A DNA stretch of 31,116 nt from Fen-549 sp964636655 (GCA_964636655.1 CAZWTK010000021.1:1-31116); one strand, 5' to 3'; shown: positions 6,460 through 14,764, numbered from the stretch's first letter. A program made the numbers and translations. The notes: generated by a model from the sequence alone, not told the origin.

Positions 6460-7989
6460 ATGGATCTCGAGCGGCTCATCGAGGGAACCGACGAGCTAGA
6501 GGCTCTCTCGATGGAGGAGAAGTTCGCCAAGCAGGGCCTGACCTTCGACGACGTGCTGCTCGTACCGGCCGAGTCGGCCGTCCAGCCGAGCGAGGTTTCG
6601 ACCGTCACGCGCTTGACGCGCACGCTGACGATCAACATCCCGGTCGTCTCGGCGGCTATGGACACCGTGACCGAGGCCAGGCTGGCGATCGCGCTGGCGC
6701 GCGAGGGCGGCATGGGCATCGTTCATCGCAACCTCTCGATCGCCGATCAGGTCGCCGAGGTCGACAAGGTCAAACGCTCGGAGTCGGGGATGATCGTCGA
6801 GCCGGTGATTCTCGGGCCGAACGATCTCGTCGCCGACGCGCTCGACCTGATGAAGCGCTACCACATCTCCGGCGTACCGATCACGATCGAGGACGGAACG
6901 CTGGTCGGCATCCTCACCAACCGCGATCTGCGCTTCGAGCAGAACACCGACCAGCTCGTCTCGGCGCTGATGACGCCGGCGCCGCTCGTCACCGTCCCGG
7001 TCGGGACGGGCCTCGAGGAGGCCAAGGAGATTCTCTCCAAGCACAAGATCGAAAAGCTTCCGGTGGTCGACGCCGAGGGGAAGCTCCAGGGCCTGATCAC
7101 CGTCAAGGACATCCAGAAGAAGATCCAGTATCCGCTCGCCACCAAGGACGAGCAGGGGCGCCTGAGAGTCGGCGCGGCGGTCGGGGTCGGGCCCGATGCG
7201 CTCGCGCGAGCGGAGGCGCTGATCGAGGAAGAAGTAGATCTGCTCGTCGTCGACACCGCCCACGGTCACTCCAGGGCGGTCATCGACACCGTGCACGAGA
7301 TCAAGAAGCGCTGGGCCGACGTGCAGATCATCGCCGGCAACATCGCCACCGCCGAGGCGACCGAGGCACTGATCGCGGCCGGCGCCGACGCGATCAAGGC
7401 CGGCATCGGCCCGGGCTCGATATGCACGACTCGCATCGTTGCCGGCACCGGAGTTCCTCAGGTTACGGCCATCTACGACTGCGCCAAGGCGGCCGAGAAG
7501 CACGGTGTACCGGTGATCGCCGACGGCGGCGTCCAGTACTCGGGCGACCTGGCCAAGGCGATCGCCGCCGGCGCCGACTGCGCCATGCTCGGCTCGATGC
7601 TGGCAGGCGTGGACGAGAGCCCCGGCGAGGTCGTCATCTATCAGGGTGAGCGCTTCAAGGAGTACCGAGGCATGGGCTCACTCGGTGCGATGAAGGCACG
7701 CTCCTTCTCCAAGGACCGCTACTTCCAGGCCGACGTCAGTGAGGTCTCGAAGCTGGTGCCGGAGGGTATCGAGGGGAGGGTCGCCTACAAGGGGCCGCTC
7801 GCCAACCTCGTCTATCAGCTGGTCGGCGGCGTGCGCGCGGCGATGGGCTACTGCGGCGCGCACACGATCGAGGAGATGAAGAAGAACACCAAGTTCATCC
7901 GCATCACCGTCGCCGGGCTGCGCGAGAGCCATCCGCATGGGATCGCGATCACCAAGGAAGCCCCCAACTACCCAACCGCAGGCTCCTGA
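6460..7989 (+). CDS. guaB: Inosine-5'-monophosphate dehydrogenase
   Basis: The protein has 509 residues and oxidises IMP to XMP with NAD+, the committed step to GMP. The barrel starts with LTFDDVLLVPAES at about 29-41. A CBS-domain pair is inserted at roughly 110-240. The catalytic Cys322 lies in the loop GPGSICTTRIVAGTG, and the IMP loop ADGGVQYSGD and flap motif EGRVAYKG follow. ATG 6460 has GTGAGG upstream; ATG 6511 is a possible shorter start that leaves the barrel intact. The stop overlaps the ATG of a 41-codon membrane microprotein (TGATG), which in turn overlaps guaA. The leader hairpin suggests attenuation. Confidence 0.95.
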   Translation: MDLERLIEGTDELEALSMEEKFAKQGLTFDDVLLVPAESAVQPSEVSTVTRLTRTLTINIPVVSAAMDTVTEARLAIALAREGGMGIVHRNLSIADQVAEVDKVKRSESGMIVEPVILGPNDLVADALDLMKRYHISGVPITIEDGTLVGILTNRDLRFEQNTDQLVSALMTPAPLVTVPVGTGLEEAKEILSKHKIEKLPVVDAEGKLQGLITVKDIQKKIQYPLATKDEQGRLRVGAAVGVGPDALARAEALIEEEVDLLVVDTAHGHSRAVIDTVHEIKKRWADVQIIAGNIATAEATEALIAAGADAIKAGIGPGSICTTRIVAGTGVPQVTAIYDCAKAAEKHGVPVIADGGVQYSGDLAKAIAAGADCAMLGSMLAGVDESPGEVVIYQGERFKEYRGMGSLGAMKARSFSKDRYFQADVSEVSKLVPEGIEGRVAYKGPLANLVYQLVGGVRAAMGYCGAHTIEEMKKNTKFIRITVAGLRESHPHGIAITKEAPNYPTAGS

Positions 7990-8114
7990 TGAACGGCATG
8001 TCGCTCATGCTCGTTCTCGGGCTCCTCACGGCAATCGCTGGGCTGGCTCTCCTCGTTGGAGCGATCGCGCTCGGCGTCGGCCTCGGCACACGACCACAAA
8101 ACAGAGAGAAGTGA
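7989..8114 (+). CDS. 41-residue single-pass membrane microprotein between guaB and guaA
   Basis: The ATG at 7989 overlaps the guaB stop (TGATG), and the TGA at 8112-8114 overlaps the guaA GTG (GTGA). The frame thus fills the whole gap between the two genes. The product starts MNGMSLMLVLGLLTA, continues as a Leu/Ala/Gly helix of about 28 residues with no charge, and ends in a short charged tail (TRPQNREK). That predicts one transmembrane helix. I know of no described family. The double coupling argues that it is translated; it might only serve to carry ribosomes from guaB to guaA, or it could tether or tune the enzymes at the membrane. Function is unknown. Confidence 0.6.
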   Translation: MNGMSLMLVLGLLTAIAGLALLVGAIALGVGLGTRPQNREK

Positions 8115-9691
8115 GCGAAGCCCGACCGCTCCCGGCGCCCGAGACGACGCCCGAGGAGCGCCCCGTACTCGTCCTAGATCTCGGTGGCCAGTACTCGCAG
8201 CTGATCGCGCGGCGCGTGCGCGAGGCGCATGTCTACTCGGAACTGGTCTCCTACCGGCTCACGGCCGAGGAGGTGGCGGCGCGCAATCCACGCGCGCTGA
8301 TCCTCTCGGGCGGCCCGGCCTCGGTTTACGTCGAGAACGCGCCCAGCGTCGACACCGGCTTGTTCGAGCTCGGCGTGCCGGTGCTTGGCATCTGTTACGG
8401 CATGCACCTGATGGCGCGGGACCTCGGCGGCAGGGTCGAGCGCACCGGGGTAGGGGAGTTCGGCAAGACCGAGATGTGGCTCGAGGCCGGCTCTCTCTTC
8501 AGCGAGGAGCTGGTCGGAACGCAGACCGTCTGGATGAGCCACCGCGACTCGGTCACCGCGGCGCCGCCCGGCGCGCGTGTGGTCGCCAGCTCCGCCACGA
8601 CGCCGCTTGCCGGCTTTGAGGATCCGGAGCACGGCCTCTATGCAGTCCAGTTTCACCCCGAGGTTGTTCACACGACAAACGGCCAGAAGATACTCGAGCG
8701 CTTTCTGCACGAGGTCGTCGGGATCGAGCCCAGCTGGACGGCGGCGGCGGTGATCGACGAGCAGACGGCCCGTATCCGCGCCCAGGTTGGCTCAGAAAGA
8801 GTGATCTGCGGACTCTCGGGTGGCGTCGATTCGGCGGTCGCCGCGCTACTCGTCTACAAGGCGATCGGCGAGCAGCTCACCTGCGTCTTCGTCGACCACG
8901 GCTTCATGCGCAGCGGCGAGGCCGAGCAGGTTGTCGAGGCCTTCCGCGATCACTTCCACGTGCCGCTCGTGCACGTACAGGCGCAGGAGCGCTTCCTCGG
9001 GCGGCTGACCGGAGTGGAGGAGCCCGAGGCCAAGCGCCGCGCCATCGGCGAGGAGTTCATCCGGGTCTTCGAGGAGGAGGCGACCAAGCTGGGCGAAATC
9101 CGCTTCCTCGTCCAGGGCACGATCTACCCCGACGTGATCGAGTCGGGCGGCGGCACCGCAGGCGTCGCCGCGACGATCAAGAGCCACCACAACGTCGGCG
9201 GACTGCCCGAGGAGATGGAGATGGAACTGGTCGAACCGCTCCGGCTGCTGTTCAAAGACGAGGTGCGTCGAGTAGGCGAGGAGTTGGGGATGCCCGAGCG
9301 ATTGGTCTGGCGCCAGCCCTTCCCCGGCCCCGGCCTGGCTATCCGCATCATCGGCGAGGTCACGCGCGAGCGGCTCGACATCCTGCGCGAGGCCGACGCC
9401 ATCCTCCAAGACGAGATCCGGCGCGCCGGCTGGTACCGCAAACTCTGGCAGTCCTTTGCCGTTCTGCCCGCCATCCGCTCGGTCGGCGTGCAGGGCGACG
9501 AGCGCACCTACGCCTACCCGATCATCTTGCGCGCCGTCACCTCCGACGACGCTATGACCGCCGACTGGGCGCGCCTGCCGCACGAGCTGCTGGAAAGCAT
9601 CTCGAGCCGCATCATCGCCGAGATCCGTGGCGTGAACCGGGTCGTCTACGACCTGAGCTCGAAGCCGCCGGCCACCATCGAGTGGGAGTAA
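8111..9691 (+). CDS. guaA: GMP synthase (glutamine-hydrolysing)
   Basis: The protein has 526 residues and aminates XMP to GMP using glutamine and ATP. The N-terminal class I glutaminase domain has nucleophile Cys95 in VPVLGICYGMHLMA, and its His/Glu pair lies in VQFHPEV. The ATP-pyrophosphatase domain follows with the P-loop SGGVDS at 236-241. The C-terminal dimerisation domain ends in the usual VVYDLSSKPPATIEWE, so the gene is complete. The GTG start at 8111 overlaps the microprotein stop by 4 nt and is preceded by AGAGAGAA. The frame is open far upstream, into guaB, but that part has no homology to the family. It completes the guaB-guaA guanine operon. Confidence 0.95.
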   Translation: MSEARPLPAPETTPEERPVLVLDLGGQYSQLIARRVREAHVYSELVSYRLTAEEVAARNPRALILSGGPASVYVENAPSVDTGLFELGVPVLGICYGMHLMARDLGGRVERTGVGEFGKTEMWLEAGSLFSEELVGTQTVWMSHRDSVTAAPPGARVVASSATTPLAGFEDPEHGLYAVQFHPEVVHTTNGQKILERFLHEVVGIEPSWTAAAVIDEQTARIRAQVGSERVICGLSGGVDSAVAALLVYKAIGEQLTCVFVDHGFMRSGEAEQVVEAFRDHFHVPLVHVQAQERFLGRLTGVEEPEAKRRAIGEEFIRVFEEEATKLGEIRFLVQGTIYPDVIESGGGTAGVAATIKSHHNVGGLPEEMEMELVEPLRLLFKDEVRRVGEELGMPERLVWRQPFPGPGLAIRIIGEVTRERLDILREADAILQDEIRRAGWYRKLWQSFAVLPAIRSVGVQGDERTYAYPIILRAVTSDDAMTADWARLPHELLESISSRIIAEIRGVNRVVYDLSSKPPATIEWE

Positions 9692-9741
9692 GTCCGACGG
9701 AAGTCTCTCGACTTCCATCGAGGGCTCGAGAAGGTGAATCA

Positions 9742-9771
9742 ACGCGACTTCGTCGCGTCTACCTCTTGTCT
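9742..9771 (+). terminator. Hairpin after guaA, probable terminator
   Basis: ACGCGAC (9742-9748) and GTCGCGT (9752-9758) pair perfectly over a 3-nt TTC loop and are followed by a pyrimidine-rich stretch with scattered T (CTACCTCTTGTCTT). A second small stem lies just upstream (9699-9704 with 9711-9716). The T-run is poor, so the call is tentative. Confidence 0.4.
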
Positions 9772-9798
9772 TAGGAGCGAGGCGGACTGGCCGTTGGT

Positions 9799-9831
9799 GC
9801 CATGTCCCGGTGCCAGGCACGGGGACATGGC
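9799..9831. repeat. Intergenic palindrome, GGTGCCAGGCACC subtype, copy 1
   Basis: This is a near-perfect palindrome centred on A9815, with outer arms CCATGTCCC and GGGACATGG and a single mismatched pair (9809/9821). All 33 bases are identical to those at 21976-22008, 12 kb away. It lies in the guaA-VOC gap (9692-9923), which otherwise holds only the terminator hairpins and the VOC promoter. Confidence 0.85.
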
Positions 9832-9886
9832 GGTTGTGGCCGGAAGCGGCCTCTTAGCAGGCGCTTTGCCGGTGGTCGTGTCTCGA

Positions 9887-9916
9887 TTGGACTGTCCGGA
9901 GTTGAACTACTAGCGT
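9887..9916 (+). promoter_or_regulatory. Promoter of the VOC gene, leaderless geometry
   Basis: TTGGAC (9887-9892) and TAGCGT (9911-9916) are 18 nt apart. The -10 box ends 7 nt before the GTG at 9924, so the transcript probably starts at the start codon. No ribosome-binding site is present. Confidence 0.55.
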
Positions 9917-9923
9917 TTTCTCA

Positions 9924-10323
9924 GTGAAGCAGCCCCGCCTCGATCACGTGGTCATCGCCGTTTCCGACTTCGAGCGCTCGAACCGCTTCTATACAGAGGT
10001 GCTCGGCGCCGAGCTGGTCGAGCTCCAGCGTGGACGCGTTGCCTACCAGTTTCGGCGACGGCCGCAGCCGCCAGCAGCTGAACGTGCACGGCCCGGGCTC
10101 GGAGCTGGCGCAACCGCGGGCAGCGCGGCCCGTAAGTCCGGGCGGGAGCGATCTGTGCTTCGCGTGGCCGGGCAGTCTCGACGAAGCGCTCGCAAGACTC
10201 GAAGCGCACGGCGTCGAGCTGGAGCTCGGGCCGTTGGAGCGTGAAGGGGCGCGCGGCAACGGCGCCAGCGTCTACTTCCGCGACCCCGATGGCAACCTGC
10301 TCGAGCTGATCGTCTACGGCTAG
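9924..10323 (+). pseudogene. VOC/glyoxalase-fold protein gene interrupted by a +1 frameshift
   Basis: The first 40 codons encode a typical vicinal-oxygen-chelate start (LDHVVIAVSDFERSNRFYTEVLGAELVE). At about 10049-10053 the frame must shift by one base: after RVAYQF the frame degenerates, while the next frame continues as GDGRSRQQLNVHGPG and runs to YFRDPDGNLLELIVYG and a stop at 10321. Removing one T of the TTT there restores a 132-residue protein that aligns end to end with the family. These proteins are single-domain metalloenzymes, often loosely annotated as glyoxalase or virulence protein. Either the gene is recently broken or the assembly has a one-base error; the intact second half favours an error or a very recent event. 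Confidence 0.75.
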
Positions 10324-10348
10324 CGCCCGGTCGCGCCCCGCGCGGGAC

Positions 10349-10357
10349 TGCTACAAT
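10349..10357 (+). promoter_or_regulatory. Extended -10 promoter of rplM-rpsI
   Basis: TGC followed by TACAAT, an almost perfect extended -10. Transcription would begin near 10364, just before the leader hairpin. Confidence 0.55.
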
Positions 10358-10366
10358 CCGCGCCCG

Positions 10367-10394
10367 GCGGACGCCTTTGGGTCCGCTCGTTTTT
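10367..10394 (+). promoter_or_regulatory. Hairpin and U-rich leader of rplM
   Basis: GCGGAC (10367-10372) pairs perfectly with GTCCGC (10381-10386) over an 8-nt loop, followed by TCGTTTTT (10387-10394). The T-run ends 6 nt before the rplM ATG. It resembles an intrinsic terminator placed inside a leader of about 37 nt, and no Shine-Dalgarno is visible between it and the ATG. Leaders of rplM are known autoregulatory sites in other phyla; a role here is inference. Confidence 0.5.
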
Positions 10395-10400
10395 CGTGTC

Positions 10401-10835
10401 ATGAAGACCTACAGCGCAAAACCCCACGAGATCGAGCACGACTGGTACGTCGTCGACGCCGAGGGCAAGAACCTCGGCCGTCTCGCCGTGCGCATCGCCG
10501 ACACCCTGCGCGGCAAGAACAAGCCCCAGTTCACGCCCCACGTCGATACCGGTGACTTCGTCGTAGTCGTCAACGCCGAGAAGATCGCGGTGACCGGCAA
10601 CAAGCTCGACAAGAAGATCTACTACCGGCATTCGGGCTACCCGGGCGGCCTGCGCGAGCGCACGCTGCGCGAGCAGCTCGAGCGAAGGCCGACCGAGGTG
10701 TTGCGCAAGGCCGTCAAGGGAATGCTCCCACGCAACCGCCTGGGCCGCGCCCAGATTCGCAAGCTCAAGATCTACGCAGGCGCCGAGCATCCACACGGCG
10801 CGCAGCAGCCGAAACAACTCAAACTCGAGGACTAG
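10401..10835 (+). CDS. rplM: 50S ribosomal protein L13 (uL13)
   Basis: The protein has 144 residues, the normal length. The family pattern is complete: a start MKTYSAKPHEIEHDWYVVDAE, then NLGRLAVRIADTLRGKNKP, the VVVNAEKIAVTGNKLDKKIYY strand region, and the conserved KAVKGMLPRNRLGR. It binds 23S rRNA early in large-subunit assembly. The frame is open to 10377, but the extra codons lie in the leader hairpin, and ATG 10401 matches the family start. rpsI follows after 10 nt, the usual rplM-rpsI operon. Confidence 0.96.
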   Translation: MKTYSAKPHEIEHDWYVVDAEGKNLGRLAVRIADTLRGKNKPQFTPHVDTGDFVVVVNAEKIAVTGNKLDKKIYYRHSGYPGGLRERTLREQLERRPTEVLRKAVKGMLPRNRLGRAQIRKLKIYAGAEHPHGAQQPKQLKLED

Positions 10836-10845
10836 GATCTAACCC

Positions 10846-11244
10846 GTGGCAGAAGAGCAGCTTCAGTACCGAGGCACCGGTAAGCGCAAGACGTCTGTAG
10901 CGCGGGTGATCCTGCGTCCCGGCGACGGAAAGACCTGGATCAACGGACGCACGATCGAGGATTACTTCCCCCGGCCCACCCATCGTCAGACGGCTATGTC
11001 GCCGCTCGTCCTGGCCGGCGTGGAGGGCCGCTACGACCTGCGCGTACGCGTTCGCGGCGGCGGCTCGAGCGGTCAGGCGGGAGCGTTGCGCCACGGCATC
11101 GCGCGGGCGCTGATCGAGGCCGATCCCGAGCTGCGCGTTCCGCTCAAGCGCGCCGGATATCTAACCCGCGATGCTCGCATCGTCGAGCGAAAAAAGGCCG
11201 GCTTGCACAAGGCTCGCAAGGCGCCACAGTTCTCGAAGCGCTAA
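10846..11244 (+). CDS. rpsI: 30S ribosomal protein S9 (uS9)
   Basis: The protein has 132 residues. The family signature YRGTGKRKTSVARVIL is at 8-23, GGGSSGQAGALRHGIARAL lies in the middle, and the basic C-terminus ends in KAPQFSKR, the tail that reaches the P-site tRNA in the small subunit. The GTG start is 10 nt after the rplM stop, with a weak AGGAT upstream, so translation is probably linked to L13. The gene closes the operon; no clear T-run terminator follows. Confidence 0.96.
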   Translation: MAEEQLQYRGTGKRKTSVARVILRPGDGKTWINGRTIEDYFPRPTHRQTAMSPLVLAGVEGRYDLRVRVRGGGSSGQAGALRHGIARALIEADPELRVPLKRAGYLTRDARIVERKKAGLHKARKAPQFSKR

Positions 11245-11264
11245 TCCCTGCCCGCCGAAGCTCC

Positions 11265-11270
11265 TAGAAT
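11265..11270 (+). promoter_or_regulatory. Putative -10 box for glmM
   Basis: TAGAAT lies 78 nt before the glmM ATG. The implied leader of about 70 nt has a small hairpin (CGAGA 11301-11305 with TCTCG 11312-11316) and a strong AGGAGG at 11331-11336, 12 nt before the ATG. No clear -35 is seen. Confidence 0.4.
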
Positions 11271-11348
11271 GGTGCGCCTACTCCAAGGCTGCTCAGCGTC
11301 CGAGACGATGTTCTCGCGGCGAGGTGCGAAAGGAGGATCCCGGTTTCG

Positions 11349-12647
11349 ATGGCAACTGAGCCGCAGGTCGAGATAGCCAGCGCGAGACAGTACTTCGGTA
11401 CCGACGGCGTGCGCGGCGTCGTCGGTGAGGACTTGACCGTCGAGCTGGTCGAGCAGCTGGCCCGGGCCGCGACCATCTGGTCGTCGAGTGGCCGTGTCTT
11501 CGTCGGTCGCGATACGCGAGCATCGGGTACCGAGCTCGAGGAGGCGTTCGCACGCGGCGTCGTCGAGGCTGGTGGAGTGGCCGTGCTCGGCGGCGTACTA
11601 CCGACGCCGGCCGTGGCTCTGCTTGCGCTCGACCTGGGCGTGGTCATCACGGCCTCACACAACCCGCCGCAGTACAACGGGGTCAAGTTCTTCGATCACC
11701 ACGGGCGCAAGCTCTCCGACGCCGCCGAGCTCGAGATCGAGGCGCTGATGACGGCCAAGACCTCCGGTGGCGGCGTGATCGACCACGTCGAGGTGGCGAC
11801 CGACAGCTATCTAGAGCACATCCTCGAGCGCTTCGGCTCCGACTTGAGCGGAATCAAGCTGGCGGTTGACTGCGCCAACGGCGCCTACTCCGGCATCGCC
11901 CCTGAAGCCTTCACGCGGCTGGGCGCGGAGGTGGTCGCGATCGGCGATGCGCCCGATGGAGTCAACATCAACGACCACTGCGGAGCGACCGATCTGTCGC
12001 TGCTTTCGCGTGCCGTCGTCGAGAATGGCTGCGACCTCGGCGTCGCCTTCGACGGAGACGGCGACCGCATGCTGGCGGTCACCGCCGCGGGCGAGCCGGT
12101 CGATGGCGATCAGATTCTCGCCGTCCTCGCTCTGCACCTCGGAGTCGACCTGGTGGCGGTCACCAAGATGACCAACCTCGGTTTTCACAACCTCATGCGC
12201 GAGCACGGCATTCGCGTTCTCACCACCGACGTCGGCGATCGCTACGTGCTCGAGGCGTTGTGGCACGAGCAGGGGGTGCTGGGCGGCGAACAGTCCGGCC
12301 ACATCATCTACCTCAAAGACCACGTCACCGGCGACGGGCTGGCCGCGGCACTACTGCTCTGCTCGGCGCTCGAAGGGCGCACGCTCGCCGAGGCGGTCGC
12401 CGTCATGCCCCGCTTCGCTCAGGTCAAGCGAAACCTCGAGATCGAAGGCAAGCTCCCCAGGCGCGCTGTGACGGAGGTGGAGCGGCTGAATGACGAACTA
12501 GCCGGACGCGCCCGCGTGCTCCTCCGCCCTTCCGGGACGGAGCCGGTCGTGCGCCTATTAGCCGAGGCCGAAACGCCGGATGAAGCCGAAGATCTCTGTG
12601 GTAGGATCGAGGAGCAAGTTCGACGAGAGCTCGGCCAGTCGTCCTGA
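11349..12647 (+). CDS. glmM: Phosphoglucosamine mutase
   Basis: The protein has 432 residues and interconverts glucosamine-6-P and glucosamine-1-P for UDP-GlcNAc and wall synthesis. The family start YFGTDGVRGVVGE is present, the phosphorylated Ser103 lies in ITASHNPPQ, and the Mg2+ loop DGDGDR is at 235-240. The sugar loop GGEQSGHI and the phosphate-binding RPSGTEP near the C-terminus are intact. It is slightly shorter than the common 445 residues. The ribosome-binding site AGGAGG is 12 nt from the ATG, a little far. glmS follows 123 nt downstream, so two consecutive steps of the pathway are adjacent. Confidence 0.94.
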   Translation: MATEPQVEIASARQYFGTDGVRGVVGEDLTVELVEQLARAATIWSSSGRVFVGRDTRASGTELEEAFARGVVEAGGVAVLGGVLPTPAVALLALDLGVVITASHNPPQYNGVKFFDHHGRKLSDAAELEIEALMTAKTSGGGVIDHVEVATDSYLEHILERFGSDLSGIKLAVDCANGAYSGIAPEAFTRLGAEVVAIGDAPDGVNINDHCGATDLSLLSRAVVENGCDLGVAFDGDGDRMLAVTAAGEPVDGDQILAVLALHLGVDLVAVTKMTNLGFHNLMREHGIRVLTTDVGDRYVLEALWHEQGVLGGEQSGHIIYLKDHVTGDGLAAALLLCSALEGRTLAEAVAVMPRFAQVKRNLEIEGKLPRRAVTEVERLNDELAGRARVLLRPSGTEPVVRLLAEAETPDEAEDLCGRIEEQVRRELGQSS

Positions 12648-12770
12648 CCGGGGCGGCCAAAGCGCCGGGCTCTATGCTTTTCAGAATCGTAAGTCGCAGG
12701 ACCGCAGTCGATCGGTGCGAGACTCCACTCTGGGGATTGAGAAGCGTCGCAGACGGGGAAGGAGCTCCAG

Positions 12771-14615
12771 GTGTGCGGGATCATCGGATACGTCGGGAAG
12801 AGAACCTGTAAGCCGCTCCTCCTGAACGCCCTGCAACGGCTCGAATACCGCGGCTACGACTCGGCCGGAATCGTCCTCCGCGAGGACGACGGTCTCGACT
12901 ACATCCGTGCGGTCGGCAATCTGCAGCATCTGGTCAAAGCCGCCGGCGGCAACGGCTCCGAGTCGACGCACGGCCTGGGGCACACGCGCTGGGCGACCCA
13001 CGGCAAAGTCGTGGTCGAGAACGCCCATCCGCTCACGGGTTGCGATGAGCGCGAGATCGCCGTCGTCTTGAACGGCATCATCGAGAACTACCGCGAGCTA
13101 CGCGCCTCGCTGATCAAAGAGGGCCACCACTTCAGCACCGAGACCGACGCCGAGACCGTGGCTCATCTGATCGAGCGCCACTACGATGGCGACCTGGTCG
13201 AGGCGGTGCGCCGGACCTACCGCGAGATCGAGGGGCACTTCGCCTTCGTCGTCATCCACCGCGACAACACCGAGTTGCTCGTCGGCACCCGCCGCCAGTG
13301 TCCGCTCGTCGTAGGCATCGGCGGCGGCGAGGGCTTCATCGCCTCCAACACGGTCGCCTTCCTGTCGGAGACCCGCGACGTTCAGTTCCCCGACGACGGC
13401 GACATCGTCGCGGTGACTCCCGACGGCGTTTCGTACACCAGCGCACTCGACGGCTCGGGCGCGGTCGAGCACGAGACGATCACCGTCGACTGGGACGAGG
13501 AGGAAGCCGAGAAGGGCGGTTACGAGACCTTCATGCTCAAAGAGATCTACGAGCAGTCGACCGCGGTGCGCGAGACGCTTGCCGAGCGAGTCCACAACGG
13601 CGAGCTAACGCTCGAGGGGCTCCTTCTCTCGGACGACGAGCTGCGCAACCTGCGCCGTATCGTCATCCTCGCCTGCGGTACGGCCTACCACGCGGGCGTG
13701 GCCGGCCGCTACGTGATCGAGGAGTGGGCGCGCGTGCCCGTCGAGCACGACATCGCCAGCGAGTGGCGCTACCGCAACCCGGTTCTGGACAAGAACACGC
13801 TGGTGATCGGCATCTCGCAGTCGGGCGAGACGCGCGACACGATCGACGCCATGGTGCTGGCGAGAAAGCACGGCGCACGCACGATGGCGATCACGAACAT
13901 GATGGGCGCCCAGATCACTCGCGAGGTCGACTCGGTTCTCTATACGCGCGCAGGCCTGGAGATGGGCGTCGCCGCCTCGAAGACCTTCACCGCCCAGATC
14001 TCGCTCCTCTACCTGATCGCGCTCAAGCTGGCGCAGGTGCGTGAGACGTTGCCGGGGGGCGAGATCGAATCGCTGATCGCCGAAGTGCAGACGCTGCCCG
14101 AGAAGATCGCTCAGTTCCTGCAGGACGCCGACGACGGAGCCCATCCGATCGAGGACATTGCCGAGCGCCATTTCGACAAGCCGTTCTTCCTCTATCTCGG
14201 CCGCAATATCGGGCTGCCGATCTGTCTCGAGGGCGCGCTCAAGCTGAAGGAGATCTCCTATATCCCGACCGAGGCCTACTCGGCCGGCGAGATGAAGCAC
14301 GGCCCGATCGCGTTGCTCGACTCGGAGACTCCGGTCGTCTGCGTCGCCACCGACTCGCACGTATACGACAAGGTCGTCTCGAACATCCAGGAGACGCGTG
14401 CCCGCGGCGCCCAGGTGATCGCCATCGCCACCGACGGTAACGAAGACATCCAGCACCACGCCGACGACGTCATCTACGTCCCCAAGACGAACGAGTACCT
14501 GCAAGCGGTGCTGGCGGTGCTACCGCTGCAGCTTCTCGCCTACCGCATCGCCCGCCTACGCGGCCTCAACGTCGATCAGCCGCGCAACCTGGCCAAGACC
14601 GTCACCGTCGAGTAG
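12771..14615 (+). CDS. glmS: Glutamine-fructose-6-phosphate aminotransferase (isomerising)
   Basis: The protein has 614 residues and makes glucosamine-6-P from fructose-6-P and glutamine, the entry to UDP-GlcNAc. Translation starts GTG-TGC, so removal of Met exposes the catalytic Cys (CGIIGYVG) of the N-terminal class II glutaminase, about 1-240. Two SIS sugar-isomerase domains follow; GISQSGETRDT is the phosphate loop of the first. The C-terminus DQPRNLAKTVTVE is the classic GlmS tail that carries the isomerase residues. GGAAGGAG precedes the start. The 12648-12770 gap shows no structure I can call a glmS ribozyme. Confidence 0.96.
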   Translation: MCGIIGYVGKRTCKPLLLNALQRLEYRGYDSAGIVLREDDGLDYIRAVGNLQHLVKAAGGNGSESTHGLGHTRWATHGKVVVENAHPLTGCDEREIAVVLNGIIENYRELRASLIKEGHHFSTETDAETVAHLIERHYDGDLVEAVRRTYREIEGHFAFVVIHRDNTELLVGTRRQCPLVVGIGGGEGFIASNTVAFLSETRDVQFPDDGDIVAVTPDGVSYTSALDGSGAVEHETITVDWDEEEAEKGGYETFMLKEIYEQSTAVRETLAERVHNGELTLEGLLLSDDELRNLRRIVILACGTAYHAGVAGRYVIEEWARVPVEHDIASEWRYRNPVLDKNTLVIGISQSGETRDTIDAMVLARKHGARTMAITNMMGAQITREVDSVLYTRAGLEMGVAASKTFTAQISLLYLIALKLAQVRETLPGGEIESLIAEVQTLPEKIAQFLQDADDGAHPIEDIAERHFDKPFFLYLGRNIGLPICLEGALKLKEISYIPTEAYSAGEMKHGPIALLDSETPVVCVATDSHVYDKVVSNIQETRARGAQVIAIATDGNEDIQHHADDVIYVPKTNEYLQAVLAVLPLQLLAYRIARLRGLNVDQPRNLAKTVTVE

Positions 14616-14633
14616 ATCCCGAGCTCGGCGCCT

Positions 14634-14668
14634 GGGAAGAGTAAGTCGCTCTTCCCGCGCGTTTGCGC
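14634..14668 (+). terminator. Hairpins after glmS, terminator-like
   Basis: GGGAAGAG (14634-14641) and CTCTTCCC (14649-14656) form a perfect 8-bp stem over a 7-nt loop, followed at once by a small GCGC-GTTT-GCGC hairpin (14657-14668). There is no T-run, so factor-independent termination would be inefficient. It begins 18 nt after the glmS stop. Confidence 0.45.
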
Positions 14669-14679
14669 CTTGACAGAAT

Positions 14680-14694
14680 CGGTGTTTGACACCG
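14680..14694. repeat. Intergenic palindrome, GGTGTCTGACACC subtype, copy 1
   Basis: CGGTGTTTGACACCG is palindromic except for one T-G pair next to the centre. It lies between glmS and the peroxiredoxin gene, 70 nt from a copy of the other subtype. The remaining parts of the 14616-14897 gap show no gene. Confidence 0.7.
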
Positions 14695-14764
14695 TTTGAG
14701 ATCGAGCGCGCCGAGCAGGGAAAGTGCCAGCTCAGACAGAACTTTCTCGTGGGTCGGAGTTCCT

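Noticed and set aside
12648..12770. Possible glmS ribozyme or leader RNA
   Set aside because: I could not find the conserved core of that ribozyme; only a weak 4-bp hairpin is visible. The glmM-glmS gap is treated as plain leader.
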